Shown here one piece after another: positions 52,542 through 62,230 of a stretch of DNA of 64,000 nucleotides. Below the pieces are notes generated by a model, which had not been told where the DNA came from, did no database searches, and was given only the letters and a program-made list of their open reading frames with translations. A program made the translations under genes and the position numbers. The DNA is from Bacillota bacterium (GTDB taxonomy: Bacteria; Bacillota; Clostridia; Acetivibrionales; JANLFN01). Position 1 is the stretch's first letter, and every line of letters starts with the position of its first letter. The stretch spans positions 186,001 through 250,000 of the forward strand of contig JAEWTV010000065.1 in NCBI GenBank assembly GCA_023397675.1, written 5' to 3'.

Positions 52542-53912
52542 TCACATTTCATTTAGATTTCCAGAGTAGACTAATGATTTATTCTTCCATTTGCCCTGCC
52601 GGTACCTTATAATACTTGCAGCTGCCGTAATAAACCAAGTTAATCCGGTAGTTATCCATACACTCCAAACACCAATCGCCGGAATAATGGCCAAAACATT
52701 TGAAAATCCAACTCTTCCGGCAACTTCCACAAACCCATTTATCATGGCATAGAAAGCATCTCCCGTACCATTAAGCAGTCCTCTTGTAATATAAATCATG
52801 CCGAGTGCAAAGTACATACAGCTTGTAATCCTGATAGCCTTTGCTCCGAGCGTTATTATGTCTTTATCATCAACAAATATACTCATAATAGCGTTTCCGC
52901 CCAACTGAGCTATAAGCATTGCCGAAAGGCTGAATACCACAACTATCAGAATACTTTTGTGATAACCCTTTTTCACCCTGTCAAGCTTGCCTGCTCCCAT
53001 ATTCTGCCCTGAAAAGGTTGCCATTGCTGCACCTAGAGAATTGTAGGGCTGCTGTATCAGCTGTTCCACTCTGCTGACTGCCGTATAAGCTCCGACAGCC
53101 ACCCTTCCAAAACCATTAGTGACCCACTGTAAAGCTACTAATGATACAGCAATCGCTGAGTTCTGCACTGCTATGGGTATCCCTATTTTTATGCATTTGG
53201 CAATGATTGTCCAATCCGCTTTCATATGCTCTTTTTTTAATTTAAAATAAGGATTTTTAATCAATGCAAAAAAGATACATCCCAAAGCAGCGATAGCCTG
53301 TGAGATTACAGTAGCACAGGCTGTTCCTTCTACACCAAAATGAAATACTAAAACAAATAACAAGTCCAAGCCAACATTAATAATGCAAGATAAGCCCAGG
53401 AAAATCAAAGGCGTCTTTGAATCTCCCAAAGCTCTTAGTATTGCTGCTATAGCATTGTAAGCCGCCACAGCCAGCATGCCGCCTGACACTATTCTTAAAA
53501 AAGTTGTAGCATCATCCAGAATTTCAATAGGTGTGTGTAACAGCTGAAGAATTGGACGGGCTAATAAGGAAGTCAATACACTCATAATTATCCCTGATAC
53601 TGCTATAACATAAACAGAATTACCGATAGCCCTTTTTACTTCTTCTTCCTTCCGGGCGCCGAAATACTGTGATATAACAATACCGACTCCTATTGATAAC
53701 CCAAGGCACATGGAAAAGGCCAGAAAATTAACCGAATTTGTAGCACCTACAGCCGCAAATGCATTGGAACTAATATATTTGCCTACAATGATCGAATCAA
53801 TTAAATTATAGAATTGTTGAAATACATTACCAAGAAGCATGGGCAGAGAAAACTTTATCAGAAGTTTTATTTCGCTTCCTTCCGTCATGTCCTGGATATA
53901 GTTTATCGACAT
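52542..53912 (-). CDS. MATE-family efflux transporter
   Basis: The 456-residue protein has twelve helices in two similar halves. N-terminal features NYIQDMTEGSEIKLLIKFSLPMLLGNVFQQFYNLIDSIIVGKY are typical of the family's DinF/NorM-like clostridial branch. It starts an operon that continues with the arginase-family and phosphatidyltransferase genes. The usual role is cation-driven export of drugs or metabolites. Confidence 0.92.
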   Translation of the reverse strand: MSINYIQDMTEGSEIKLLIKFSLPMLLGNVFQQFYNLIDSIIVGKYISSNAFAAVGATNSVNFLAFSMCLGLSIGVGIVISQYFGARKEEEVKRAIGNSVYVIAVSGIIMSVLTSLLARPILQLLHTPIEILDDATTFLRIVSGGMLAVAAYNAIAAILRALGDSKTPLIFLGLSCIINVGLDLLFVLVFHFGVEGTACATVISQAIAALGCIFFALIKNPYFKLKKEHMKADWTIIAKCIKIGIPIAVQNSAIAVSLVALQWVTNGFGRVAVGAYTAVSRVEQLIQQPYNSLGAAMATFSGQNMGAGKLDRVKKGYHKSILIVVVFSLSAMLIAQLGGNAIMSIFVDDKDIITLGAKAIRITSCMYFALGMIYITRGLLNGTGDAFYAMINGFVEVAGRVGFSNVLAIIPAIGVWSVWITTGLTWFITAAASIIRYRQGKWKNKSLVYSGNLNEM

Positions 53913-54077
53913 CTTTTACCCCGTAATTACAGTAGTACTTGCTGCTCTAATTTTGTTATAAATTGCTGCACTTATTTATTCATATTATATCAATATAAAT
54001 CTGTATTTGCTAATCTGAAGCGACTATAAAAAGAACAAATCTAATAATTCTTCTTTTTAATTAAATTTATATAAGCG

Positions 54078-54106
54078 CAAAAAAGCCCATACCCGGGTAG
54101 GTACGG
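54078..54106 (-). terminator. Terminator of the opp operon
   Basis: On the minus strand CCGTACC pairs with GGTATGG (one G-U pair) and is followed by GCTTTTTTG. It starts about 20 bases after the oppF stop. Confidence 0.78.
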
Positions 54107-54126
54107 ACCTTCTTAATAATTTTAAT

Positions 54127-55116
54127 CTACTCAAATAAATGGCATGCAACTTTATGATTTGGTAAAATTTCTTTAAACTCAGGTTTAACCTTCTTACACT
54201 TCTCCATAGCATTAGGGCATCTGGTACAAAACGGGCACCCCTCAGGAGGATTAATAGGACTTGGCACATCTCCATCTAAAATTGTTCTTTCTCTTCTGTT
54301 TACTTCAGGATCTGGAATTGGAACCGCTGAAAGAAGAGCTTTCGTGTAGGGGTGAAGAGGATTTTCATACAATTCTTCACTTGAAGCCAATTCCGCCATG
54401 TTTCCCAAATACATTACAAGTACCCGATCTGAAATATACTTTACCATAGACAGATCGTGAGATATAAATAAATACGTAAGTCCCAGTTTTGCTTGCAGCT
54501 CTTTTAATAAATTGACTACCTGCGCCTGAATTGATACATCTAAAGATGATATTGGTTCATCGCAAATAATAAATTTCGGTTCCATTGCCAGAGCTCTGGC
54601 AATACCGATTCTCTGCCTTTGGCCTCCGCTAAGCTCGTGAGGAAACCGATTCATATGCTCAGGATTTAATCCTACAAGCTTTAATAACTCCTCAACACGT
54701 TTTTTCCGATCAGCACCTGTGTTTATCTTATGAATATCCAGCGGTTCTCCAATTATATCCTGGACAGGCATCCTTGGATTGAGGCAGGCATAAGGATCCT
54801 GAAATATCATTTGTATCTGCCGGCGAATTTTTTTCATTTCCGTGTGTGTATACTTAATAATATCATTACCCTCAAACAATACTTTTCCCGCAGTAGGCTC
54901 ATATATGCGAAGAATAGTCTTACCGGCTGTGGATTTCCCACAGCCGCTTTCACCTACCAACCCGATTGTTTCACCCGGATATATATTTAAGCTCAAGTTA
55001 TCTACAGCTTTGAGACTTTTTCCGCTAATATTAAAATATTTCTTTAAGCCAATGATTTGTATAATCGGAGACTGACCATTCTGCTCCGTACCAAATTGTT
55101 TTTCCTTTGTTACCAT
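54127..55116 (-). CDS. oppF: Oligopeptide ABC transporter ATPase (OppF)
   Basis: The 329-residue protein has Walker A GESGCGKST, Q-loop QMIFQDPYACLNPRM, signature LSGGQRQR and Walker B FIICDEPISSLDVS. A C-terminal oligopeptide domain has CPFCTRCPNAMEKC and ACHLF; in some family members these cysteines hold an Fe-S cluster. It is the last gene of the opp operon. Confidence 0.93.
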   Translation of the reverse strand: MVTKEKQFGTEQNGQSPIIQIIGLKKYFNISGKSLKAVDNLSLNIYPGETIGLVGESGCGKSTAGKTILRIYEPTAGKVLFEGNDIIKYTHTEMKKIRRQIQMIFQDPYACLNPRMPVQDIIGEPLDIHKINTGADRKKRVEELLKLVGLNPEHMNRFPHELSGGQRQRIGIARALAMEPKFIICDEPISSLDVSIQAQVVNLLKELQAKLGLTYLFISHDLSMVKYISDRVLVMYLGNMAELASSEELYENPLHPYTKALLSAVPIPDPEVNRRERTILDGDVPSPINPPEGCPFCTRCPNAMEKCKKVKPEFKEILPNHKVACHLFE

Positions 55117-55133
55117 ATTTATATTAATCCCCC

Positions 55134-56147
55134 CTATAGCTCCACTTTAACATTTGACTTTGGATGCTGCAGCCAGCAAGCCGTACAATGGGTTCCGTTT
55201 ATATTACAACCATTTTCCACATTTGAAAGCTTTGGATCCTGATTTCGGCAAATTTCCATAGCATAATTACACCGTGCAAAAAATGGACAGCCTTTGGGTG
55301 GATTAAACAGATCCGGTGGTGAACCAATAATAGAAAAAAGCTGTTTTTTTCTGTCCATATTCAATCCAGGCACCGATTTTAATAAACCAATTGTATATGG
55401 GTGCTGAGGATTTTTAAAAATTTCATTTACCGAGCCTGTTTCTACTACCCGTCCGGCATACATAACAACAACGCTGTCACACATCTCTGCAACAACACCC
55501 AAATCATGTGTTATCAGTATAATGGATGTGCCAAGTTTATCTTTTATATCTTTCATCAGTTCCAATATTTGAGCCTGGATTGTAACATCCAAAGCCGTAG
55601 TAGGCTCATCTGCAATTAAGAGTTTGGGTTTGCATGCCAAGGCCATGGAAATCATTGCCCTCTGCCGCATACCGCCGGAAAACTCATGGGGGTATTGACT
55701 TGCTCGCTTAGCCGGCTGTGCTACTCCGACAAGCGTGAGCATTTCTACTACACGTTTATTTGCATCCGTCCTTGATAATTTATGATGTTTAATGATTCCC
55801 TCTGCAATTTGATACCCGACTTTTAATGTGGGATTTAATGAGGTCATGGGATCCTGAAATATCATACTGATATCTTTCCCTCTGATGCTGCACATTTCGG
55901 ATTCTTTTTTCCCAAGAAGTTCTTCGCCATCAAAAAGTATGGAGCCCTGCTTATAAATAGTAGTCGTTTTCGGGAGAATTTGCATTATCCCCTGAGAGGT
56001 TACACTTTTACCGCAGCCCGACTCCCCAACAATAGCTACAACCTCACCCTTACCAACCGTAAAGTTGACACCCCTGACCGCCTGTATTTCACCTGCATAG
56101 GTCTTAAAGGATATATATAAATCTTTTACTTCCAATAGTTTTTCCAT
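55134..56147 (-). CDS. oppD: Oligopeptide ABC transporter ATPase (OppD)
   Basis: The 337-residue protein has Walker A GESGCGKSV, Q-loop SMIFQDPMTSLNPTL, signature FSGGMRQRAM and Walker B LLIADEPTTALDVT, with the C-terminal Cys-rich CPFFARCNYAMEIC. It forms the ATPase pair with OppF, which starts 17 bases after it. Confidence 0.93.
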   Translation of the reverse strand: MEKLLEVKDLYISFKTYAGEIQAVRGVNFTVGKGEVVAIVGESGCGKSVTSQGIMQILPKTTTIYKQGSILFDGEELLGKKESEMCSIRGKDISMIFQDPMTSLNPTLKVGYQIAEGIIKHHKLSRTDANKRVVEMLTLVGVAQPAKRASQYPHEFSGGMRQRAMISMALACKPKLLIADEPTTALDVTIQAQILELMKDIKDKLGTSIILITHDLGVVAEMCDSVVVMYAGRVVETGSVNEIFKNPQHPYTIGLLKSVPGLNMDRKKQLFSIIGSPPDLFNPPKGCPFFARCNYAMEICRNQDPKLSNVENGCNINGTHCTACWLQHPKSNVKVEL

Positions 56148-56191
56148 TGAAAAATAAACTCCTATTCTACTTCATCTTATATAACGTTCTT

Positions 56192-57121
56192 CTACTTACG
56201 CAATCTGGGGTCAAGTGCATCCCTCAACCCATCACCCAGAACATTAAAAGCCAACATTGTAATTGAGATAAAAAATGCTGGGATGAATAATTGATAAGCA
56301 TTACCTACAAGCAAGCTTTCCAAAGCATCACTGGCCATTGTACCCCAGCTTGCCATTGGAGGCGGTATCCCCAGTCCAAGGAAGCTTAGTGTAGCTTCAG
56401 CGAATATGGCAGTTGGTACTGTCAGTGTAAGGTTAACAAGTATAGGACCCATAGTATTGGGAATAAGGTGCTTTCGTAAAATCCAACCAGTACTTGCCCC
56501 CATAATTCTGGATGCTTGAACATATTCAAATTCCTTAAGCTGTAAAACCTGTCCACGCACAAGTCGTGCCATTTGAAGCCAACCTGTAACTGTCATTGCG
56601 ATAATCAGAGTCCACAATCCTTGTCCCATTACGACACTAAGCAATATTACAACCAGCATATATGGAATACTGTATATTACTTCAGCAAATCTCATCATAA
56701 TGGTATCGATTCGTCCGCCTTTATAGCCTGAAAATCCTCCATATATAACACCAATGGCAAAATCTATAAGTGCAGCCATTAAGCCGATGAACAAAGAATA
56801 TCTTGCACCGTACCATGTACGGGTAAAAAGATCACGCCCTGCAGAATCGGTTCCAAACCAATGAACAGCATTTGGACGCAGATTTTTTACATCAAAGTTT
56901 TGTGTATAATATGTGAAGCCATTTAAATATGGACCAATAGCTGCCAGAACCACCAGAAGAATAATTGTAATCAAGCCTGCTATTGCCAGCTTATTACTCT
57001 TCAAACGACGCCATACATCCGGCCAATAAGAGATGCCAGGGCGAGAAATCAATTCAGCATCCTTAAAATTATCCTTTACAGGTTTAAACAAATCATTATT
57101 TAAGTTCATATCAAATTGCAT
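56192..57121 (-). CDS. oppC: Oligopeptide ABC transporter permease (OppC)
   Basis: The start is ATG 57121 with GGAGG upstream, giving an 11-base overlap with oppB. The 309-residue protein has an N-terminal cytoplasmic part with WRRLKSNKLAIAGLITIILL and five more helices. The EAA loop is EATLSFLGLGIPPPMASWG, and the end DGLRDALDPRLRK is typical of OppC. Confidence 0.93.
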   Translation of the reverse strand: MQFDMNLNNDLFKPVKDNFKDAELISRPGISYWPDVWRRLKSNKLAIAGLITIILLVVLAAIGPYLNGFTYYTQNFDVKNLRPNAVHWFGTDSAGRDLFTRTWYGARYSLFIGLMAALIDFAIGVIYGGFSGYKGGRIDTIMMRFAEVIYSIPYMLVVILLSVVMGQGLWTLIIAMTVTGWLQMARLVRGQVLQLKEFEYVQASRIMGASTGWILRKHLIPNTMGPILVNLTLTVPTAIFAEATLSFLGLGIPPPMASWGTMASDALESLLVGNAYQLFIPAFFISITMLAFNVLGDGLRDALDPRLRK

Positions 57122-58049
57122 CCTTCGTACCTCCCGTAAGCTTAATCCTAGGATCAATAAGCGTATATGCAATATCCACTATAAACATTAACATAACCAA
57201 TATTGCACAATAGAATATGGAAGACCCTAGAATAACTGGGTAATCGCGGTTCTGGATTCCCTTTACAAACATTTCCCCGATACCTGGAATTCCAAAAATA
57301 TATTCAATAATAAAACTTCCTGTTACAAGGTTTGCAGCAATTACACCCAAAACAGAAATTATAGGTAAAACCGCATTCCTGATGGCATGCTTAACAATTA
57401 CCACATTTTTAGTCAGCCCTTTTGCTTTGGCAGTTTTGATGTAATCCTGCCCTAAAACTTCCAGCATGCTCGAGCGCATCAATCGGGCAACAAAAGCCAT
57501 AGGCATCATAGCAAGCGAAATAGAAGGTAAAATGGTTTGCTGCCATGTCCCCCATTGAGCAACCGGAAGTATTCCCAAATCAACAGCTATATAATTAATT
57601 AAAAAAGTAGCCATTATAAAACTCGGTACAGAAATTCCAATAATAGCCATCACCATGCATAAAAAGTCCGGCCACCTATTATGATTTAAAGATGCTACAA
57701 CTCCTAAAATAAGTCCAAAAAATAATGCAATTGCTAATGCCTGCAAACCTAAATGAAAAGAAATAGGCGCACCATTTTTAATGTAATCATTCACAGAAAT
57801 TACATCAGACTTTAGAGAAGGTCCAAAATCAAAATGAGCAAGTGATTTTAAATACATTCCATATTGAACCAGCAAAGGTTTATCAAGATGGTAATACTTC
57901 GTCAGATTTTGATATACACCCGGCGGCATATTCCCTTCCTTGGTAAATGGATCCCCTGGTATAACATGCATAAGAAAAAAGGTAATAGTAGTTACTACCA
58001 AAATTGTAATTACCGCCATAATGAAACGTTTTAAAACATACCTCACCAT
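57111..58049 (-). CDS. oppB: Oligopeptide ABC transporter permease (OppB)
   Basis: The start is ATG 58049, ten bases after GGAAGG; a TTG at 58058 is also in frame. The 312-residue protein has six helices, the start YVLKRFIMAVITILVVTTIT, the long outside loop with HLDKPLLVQYGMYL, and the end AYTLIDPRIKL, all OppB/DppB features. Confidence 0.93.
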   Translation of the reverse strand: MVRYVLKRFIMAVITILVVTTITFFLMHVIPGDPFTKEGNMPPGVYQNLTKYYHLDKPLLVQYGMYLKSLAHFDFGPSLKSDVISVNDYIKNGAPISFHLGLQALAIALFFGLILGVVASLNHNRWPDFLCMVMAIIGISVPSFIMATFLINYIAVDLGILPVAQWGTWQQTILPSISLAMMPMAFVARLMRSSMLEVLGQDYIKTAKAKGLTKNVVIVKHAIRNAVLPIISVLGVIAANLVTGSFIIEYIFGIPGIGEMFVKGIQNRDYPVILGSSIFYCAILVMLMFIVDIAYTLIDPRIKLTGGTKDAI

Positions 58050-58151
58050 AATATACAAACCTTCCTAATATACTTTATGTAAACCTTTTTTATATTGAGT
58101 TTAACAAAAAAAACTTTTAAAATCACTGGAAAAGTTATTTAAAATTGGCAG

Positions 58152-58192
58152 AAAAAAAGCGATATATCTTTTATAAAAGACATACCGCTTTT
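58152..58192 (-). terminator. Intercistronic hairpin between oppA and oppB
   Basis: On the minus strand AAAGCG ... TCTTTTATAAAAGA ... CGCTTT forms a long, partly mismatched hairpin followed by TTTTTTC. It would stop some transcripts after oppA, letting the binding protein be made in excess over the membrane parts. Confidence 0.65.
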
Positions 58193-58210
58193 CCATGGAT
58201 AAAAGTATTC

Positions 58211-59863
58211 TTATTTCTGGATATCTGCAAATTCCAGCTGTGGATATCTGTTAACTATGTCATATACACCTTTTACATACGGTTTCAATGCATAAGGTTT
58301 TGTAAAATAGTAAATCGGCATTATAGGCATTTGACTCATCAAAACCTTTTCTGCCTTCTGGAAAAGAACCAGTCGTTTTGCATTATCATTGGTAGCATTT
58401 GCTTGTTTAATATATCCATCATATTCGGCATTTTTAAAACCCGAATTATTTTGTGGGTTAGCCGAGGTGTAGAAATCCATAAAAGTCATAGGGTCAATAT
58501 AATCTCCCTGCCAACCGGAACGGCAGACATCATATTGGAATTTCTTTTCGCGGTCTCGTTTAACCTTCATTTCTACATTTTCCAAAGATACGTCTGCCCC
58601 CAGATTCTTTTTCCACATATCCTGAACGGCTTCTGCAACCTTCTTGTGTGATGGAAGTGTATTATAAAGCAAAGTAAACTTTAAACCTGTCAAGCCTTCT
58701 TCCTTGAGTCCTTCAGCCAGAAGCTGCTTTGCTTTTGCCACATCTTCAGTAAAGTAACTTTTATCGGGAGTAATATCCCTATAATCCTTTCCGTTCATAA
58801 TAATACCGGGAGGCACTACGCCATATGCAGGAGCCTGCCCCCCCTGTGTTACACTTTCAACAATAGTTTTACGGTCAATTGCCATTGAAAGTGCCTGTCG
58901 GATTTTCAAATTGGTAAACGGCTTCTTTGTATTATTGAATTCATAGTAATAGAAAGAAAGGTCAGGAGCTATATGCAGTTCGGTACTTTTCTGCGCCTTT
59001 AGCTGAGCTACAACATCCACAGGAAGAGTATATCCAAGATCAAGCTGACCTGATTTATACATCTGCCATGCGGTAGCTTCATCTTCGATCATAGCAAAAT
59101 CGATTTCATCCAATTTAATTTTATCTTTGTCATAATAGTTTTCATTTTTCTTAATTACTACTCTGTTCTTATGAGTCCATTCAGTAATTTTAAAAGGGCC
59201 ATTAGATACATACGTATTTGCTTCATTGGCCCAGTTCTTGTTTGCTTCCTGAACCTTGCTGTCAACAGGTGCATAGCTGGCAAATGAACATAAGTCAAGG
59301 AAAAACGCAGTGGGCGTTGCAAGATCTACTTTAAGGGTTTTATCATCTATAGCCTTGACACCCACAGCATCCCTAAGGGCTGCCAGCTTTGCCGCATCTT
59401 TTTCAGCCGATGTATTGTAAGCTTCTCCGCCTTTAATGTAATAAAAAACATATGAATAAGGAGATGCTGTAGCTGGATCCAATGCATATTTCCACGCGTA
59501 TTCGAAATCCTTCGCTGTAATAGGATCACCATTTGACCACTTTATACCATCACGAAGTGTAAAGGTATATGTCAGCCCATCAGTGCTGACTTTATAGTCT
59601 TTTGCCATGCCGGGAATGTTGTTGCCTTTGGTATCTTTTTTCATCAAACCTTCAAATACATGGTTGAGAATCCATGTTTCATTAGTTGTTTCAGATTTTC
59701 CAGGATGAAGTGTACCAGGTTCGGTTTGGTCATTAACTTTCAGGACTTTACCTTTTGCTTCTCCTCCCCCGCCGCCGCCTTTCGCGGGGCCGCATCCTGA
59801 TAACAGAGTACTTATTGCTAATACACAAATAAGTAATATAGAAATCAGATTCTTTCTTTTCAT
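58211..59863 (-). CDS. oppA: Oligopeptide-binding lipoprotein (OppA)
   Basis: The 550-residue family 5 binding protein has a lipoprotein signal ending LLSGC and a Gly-rich linker (PAKGGGGGGEAKGK). The body has the OppA landmarks EPGTLHPGKSETTNETWILN, TFTLRDGIKWSNGDPITAKDFEYAWKYALDP and IRQALSMAIDRKTIVE. It heads the opp operon. In spore formers Opp systems feed on peptides and also import signalling peptides. Confidence 0.94.
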   Translation of the reverse strand: MKRKNLISILLICVLAISTLLSGCGPAKGGGGGGEAKGKVLKVNDQTEPGTLHPGKSETTNETWILNHVFEGLMKKDTKGNNIPGMAKDYKVSTDGLTYTFTLRDGIKWSNGDPITAKDFEYAWKYALDPATASPYSYVFYYIKGGEAYNTSAEKDAAKLAALRDAVGVKAIDDKTLKVDLATPTAFFLDLCSFASYAPVDSKVQEANKNWANEANTYVSNGPFKITEWTHKNRVVIKKNENYYDKDKIKLDEIDFAMIEDEATAWQMYKSGQLDLGYTLPVDVVAQLKAQKSTELHIAPDLSFYYYEFNNTKKPFTNLKIRQALSMAIDRKTIVESVTQGGQAPAYGVVPPGIIMNGKDYRDITPDKSYFTEDVAKAKQLLAEGLKEEGLTGLKFTLLYNTLPSHKKVAEAVQDMWKKNLGADVSLENVEMKVKRDREKKFQYDVCRSGWQGDYIDPMTFMDFYTSANPQNNSGFKNAEYDGYIKQANATNDNAKRLVLFQKAEKVLMSQMPIMPIYYFTKPYALKPYVKGVYDIVNRYPQLEFADIQK

Positions 59864-60011
59864 TCCAACTCCTCCTTATTTTATAGATATCTGCAGTAGT
59901 TCTTTAATCAAGTCATTATCCATTTAAAAGTTATTTTGCCCAACGTAAAAAAACATAATTATTTATTAATATCCTCTGGTTCCATATTGCGGCAAGAAAG
60001 CTGCAGAAAAT

Positions 60012-60062
60012 AAAAGTTGGTTTCTAAATTGAACGAATCATTCAATTTAGAAACCAACCTTT
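60012..60062 (-). terminator. Strong terminator after the metallophosphoesterase gene
   Basis: A perfect 18-bp stem (60016-60033 with 60041-60058, starting GTTGGTTTCTAAATTGAA) has a 7-base loop and on the minus strand is followed by TTTTATTTT. It also separates the upstream gene from oppA. Confidence 0.88.
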
Positions 60063-60108
60063 TTAAGTACTCTTTTTAATTTTATCTTGTCCTCAACACA
60101 TTATAACC

Positions 60109-61101
60109 TTATTTAGAAATTTCCTTCGTAAATATCCATTGCTTGTCTTTTAAGTTCCTTCCCTTGACTGCCACAGAATTTCCTTTTACCTCAATATATA
60201 AGCCTCTGACGTAAGAAGACTTTCTATCCATATTGATTACACCGTCTTCATATAATAGAGTATACGCAACAGCTCCTGTATGAACCATGGTAAAAGGCTG
60301 GTTTGAGATAATACTACCGTTGTAAAATTCAACATGAGTATGGGAGGTAAATAGAATTACTTCAGGATATTCTGATAATATTTTTCTAACCTGTTCACTT
60401 TGAACTACCCCCGTCCAGCCCCATTCCGTAACCATTAAGTTTTGGTGTAAAAAAACAAATATCGGCTTACCCTGTTGATAATTTTCGGAAAGCTTTTCTT
60501 TTAACCAATTTTGCTGTGTCTCAGATATATAAGCTGTTGTTGACCCGGTTCTATCTGTTTTGCATTCCTCGGTTCCGAGTGAAATAAAATGATAGCCTTT
60601 AACCCAGGTATCATGATACACATTTTTCTCCCCGGAAAACTCAAGGTACCTGTTTATAAAGGTTTTAACCTGCTGTGGTGAATTTTCATTTATGCTGTAA
60701 TCGAAAAATTCATGATTACCAATGTTCTTTATAATGGTTTTAGGGAGCAAATCTTTATTTAGGCTTAGCGTCTTTTTCACCGAGTCATATTGCCCTTTAA
60801 GCCCCTGACCTACAGTATCCCCATTCAATACAAGCGCATCCATTTGTGGATTTATTGTATATAAATCATTAATTGCCCTTTGAAAGTTATCAGTACTGTC
60901 ATGAACATCTCCCAGAACGGCAAATGAAAGGTCCGCTTTAGGCTGTGAAGATGGTTCCGCTGCTGGTATTGATGTTTGTACTGTTGATTTTTCTGAAGTT
61001 ATTGGGGCGATAGGCCTGGGTTTTTGTATGTAATACACAGCTGCAACTACACATATAAGAATTATCAAACTAATAATAATTATTGGCCTTGTTTTTTTCA
61101 T
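60109..61101 (-). CDS. Membrane-anchored calcineurin-type metallophosphoesterase
   Basis: The 330-residue protein has an N-terminal helix (PIIIISLIILICVVAAVYYI), a Pro/Ser/Thr-rich linker and a phosphoesterase domain outside the membrane. Metal motifs are in order: LGDVHD, LNGDTV, GNHEFF, LHQN and SHTHVE. It could act on cell-surface phosphate esters. It lies 34 bases after the DUF2225 gene and may be in one operon with it. Confidence 0.88.
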   Translation of the reverse strand: MKKTRPIIIISLIILICVVAAVYYIQKPRPIAPITSEKSTVQTSIPAAEPSSQPKADLSFAVLGDVHDSTDNFQRAINDLYTINPQMDALVLNGDTVGQGLKGQYDSVKKTLSLNKDLLPKTIIKNIGNHEFFDYSINENSPQQVKTFINRYLEFSGEKNVYHDTWVKGYHFISLGTEECKTDRTGSTTAYISETQQNWLKEKLSENYQQGKPIFVFLHQNLMVTEWGWTGVVQSEQVRKILSEYPEVILFTSHTHVEFYNGSIISNQPFTMVHTGAVAYTLLYEDGVINMDRKSSYVRGLYIEVKGNSVAVKGRNLKDKQWIFTKEISK

Positions 61102-61135
61102 TTACAAATTCCTTCTAAGAAGTTTTAGCTTATTT

Positions 61136-61948
61136 CTACAATTTATGTCGGTCTTCCATCACATATATTGCATCTTTTTGGTCCCTTGCCATATCTTTAA
61201 TTTTTGATTTCGATCTTCTGTTGCCTAGAACCCGGCTAAACCAGATAATAGCACTCTTATTGTCCCCAAGTCTCCGATATAACTCTCCAATCAGGTATTC
61301 AACACTGGATTCATCCAGCCCTGCAATAGGAGGGGCTTCCTTTTCAAGTGCTTTGAGAAATCCCTGCTGTGCTTGATATAAGAATTTATTTTCATTTATT
61401 TTGTCTTTTTTTAATCGGTAAAGCCATGCGAGTCGAAGGCATGTAATAGCCTTTTCACTAAGCCTGGCCTTTTTAACAATACAATTCAGCAACGCCAGTT
61501 GATGCAGTTCAATTGCAGTATCAACATCAAATATCGGAGGGTAAGTTTTGTTAAAGTTCCATTTATGAGATATATTTTCTCTAATCAATTTTACCTGCTT
61601 ATCACCGACCATTTTAAAACGTGTTGAAAGAGCTGCATATCCGCAATGTACGCATAATAAGGCATCGTAGAACATTGGATTTGGCTCCCCATAATAAACC
61701 ATAAAATCGCTATCCTTCGACAAAACTCGGATAGAACTGGATTTAACAGCCTTAACAGTTGTTTCCCTATTACAAACAGGGCATACCAATTTTTTGTCAT
61801 AAGTGGAATCAACGACCCTTGGATTACTACTCTGCTTCTTTCCTTTTGTTTCCTCTTCTTCTTCTTGATAAATAGATATGTCAGTTATGTCATCAAATCC
61901 ATAATCTTTTAAATTACCAAAAAAATTGTTATCAAAGATACCTTCCAT
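61136..61948 (-). CDS. DUF2225 zinc-ribbon protein
   Basis: The start is ATG 61948; TTG 61966 is in frame but lies on the ribosome site. The 270-residue protein has an acidic N-terminal part (IYQEEEEETKGKKQ), two CxxC pairs (CPVCNRET and CVHCGYAA) that suit a zinc ribbon, and a helical C-terminal part resembling TPR repeats (YLIGELYRRLGDNKSAIIWFSRVLG). These features match DUF2225. Cytoplasmic; function unknown. Confidence 0.87.
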   Translation of the reverse strand: MEGIFDNNFFGNLKDYGFDDITDISIYQEEEEETKGKKQSSNPRVVDSTYDKKLVCPVCNRETTVKAVKSSSIRVLSKDSDFMVYYGEPNPMFYDALLCVHCGYAALSTRFKMVGDKQVKLIRENISHKWNFNKTYPPIFDVDTAIELHQLALLNCIVKKARLSEKAITCLRLAWLYRLKKDKINENKFLYQAQQGFLKALEKEAPPIAGLDESSVEYLIGELYRRLGDNKSAIIWFSRVLGNRRSKSKIKDMARDQKDAIYVMEDRHKL

Positions 61949-62230
61949 GGCTGCATAAACCCCCAAACTAGTACTAAAAAAACTAATATATCATTAAATA
62001 ATTGATTATTAACAATAATACCATATTCTGTACTAGTGCTAAAGCAAAAAAAATTAATATGACAGGATTTTACCAAAGTTATATAAAAGTGCAATAAACT
62101 GCACATTTTAGACAGGAGAATTTATTCAGTAGTTACACGTTAATACCGAAAATAATATCACCGTATTTATTACTTAATCCAGCTCAAACTTTTTTATTAA
62201 ATAAAAATACGTCTGAGGCCTGATTTACAC
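61949..62230. other. Intergenic region with ACTAGTAC-type repeats
   Basis: This 282-base AT-rich gap holds ACTAGTAC (61967-61974) and its complement GTACTAGT (62030-62037). They are also part of an 11-base direct repeat CTAGT[AG]CTAAA (61968 and 62033). I see no gene here. It should contain the promoter of the DUF2225 gene. Confidence 0.5.
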
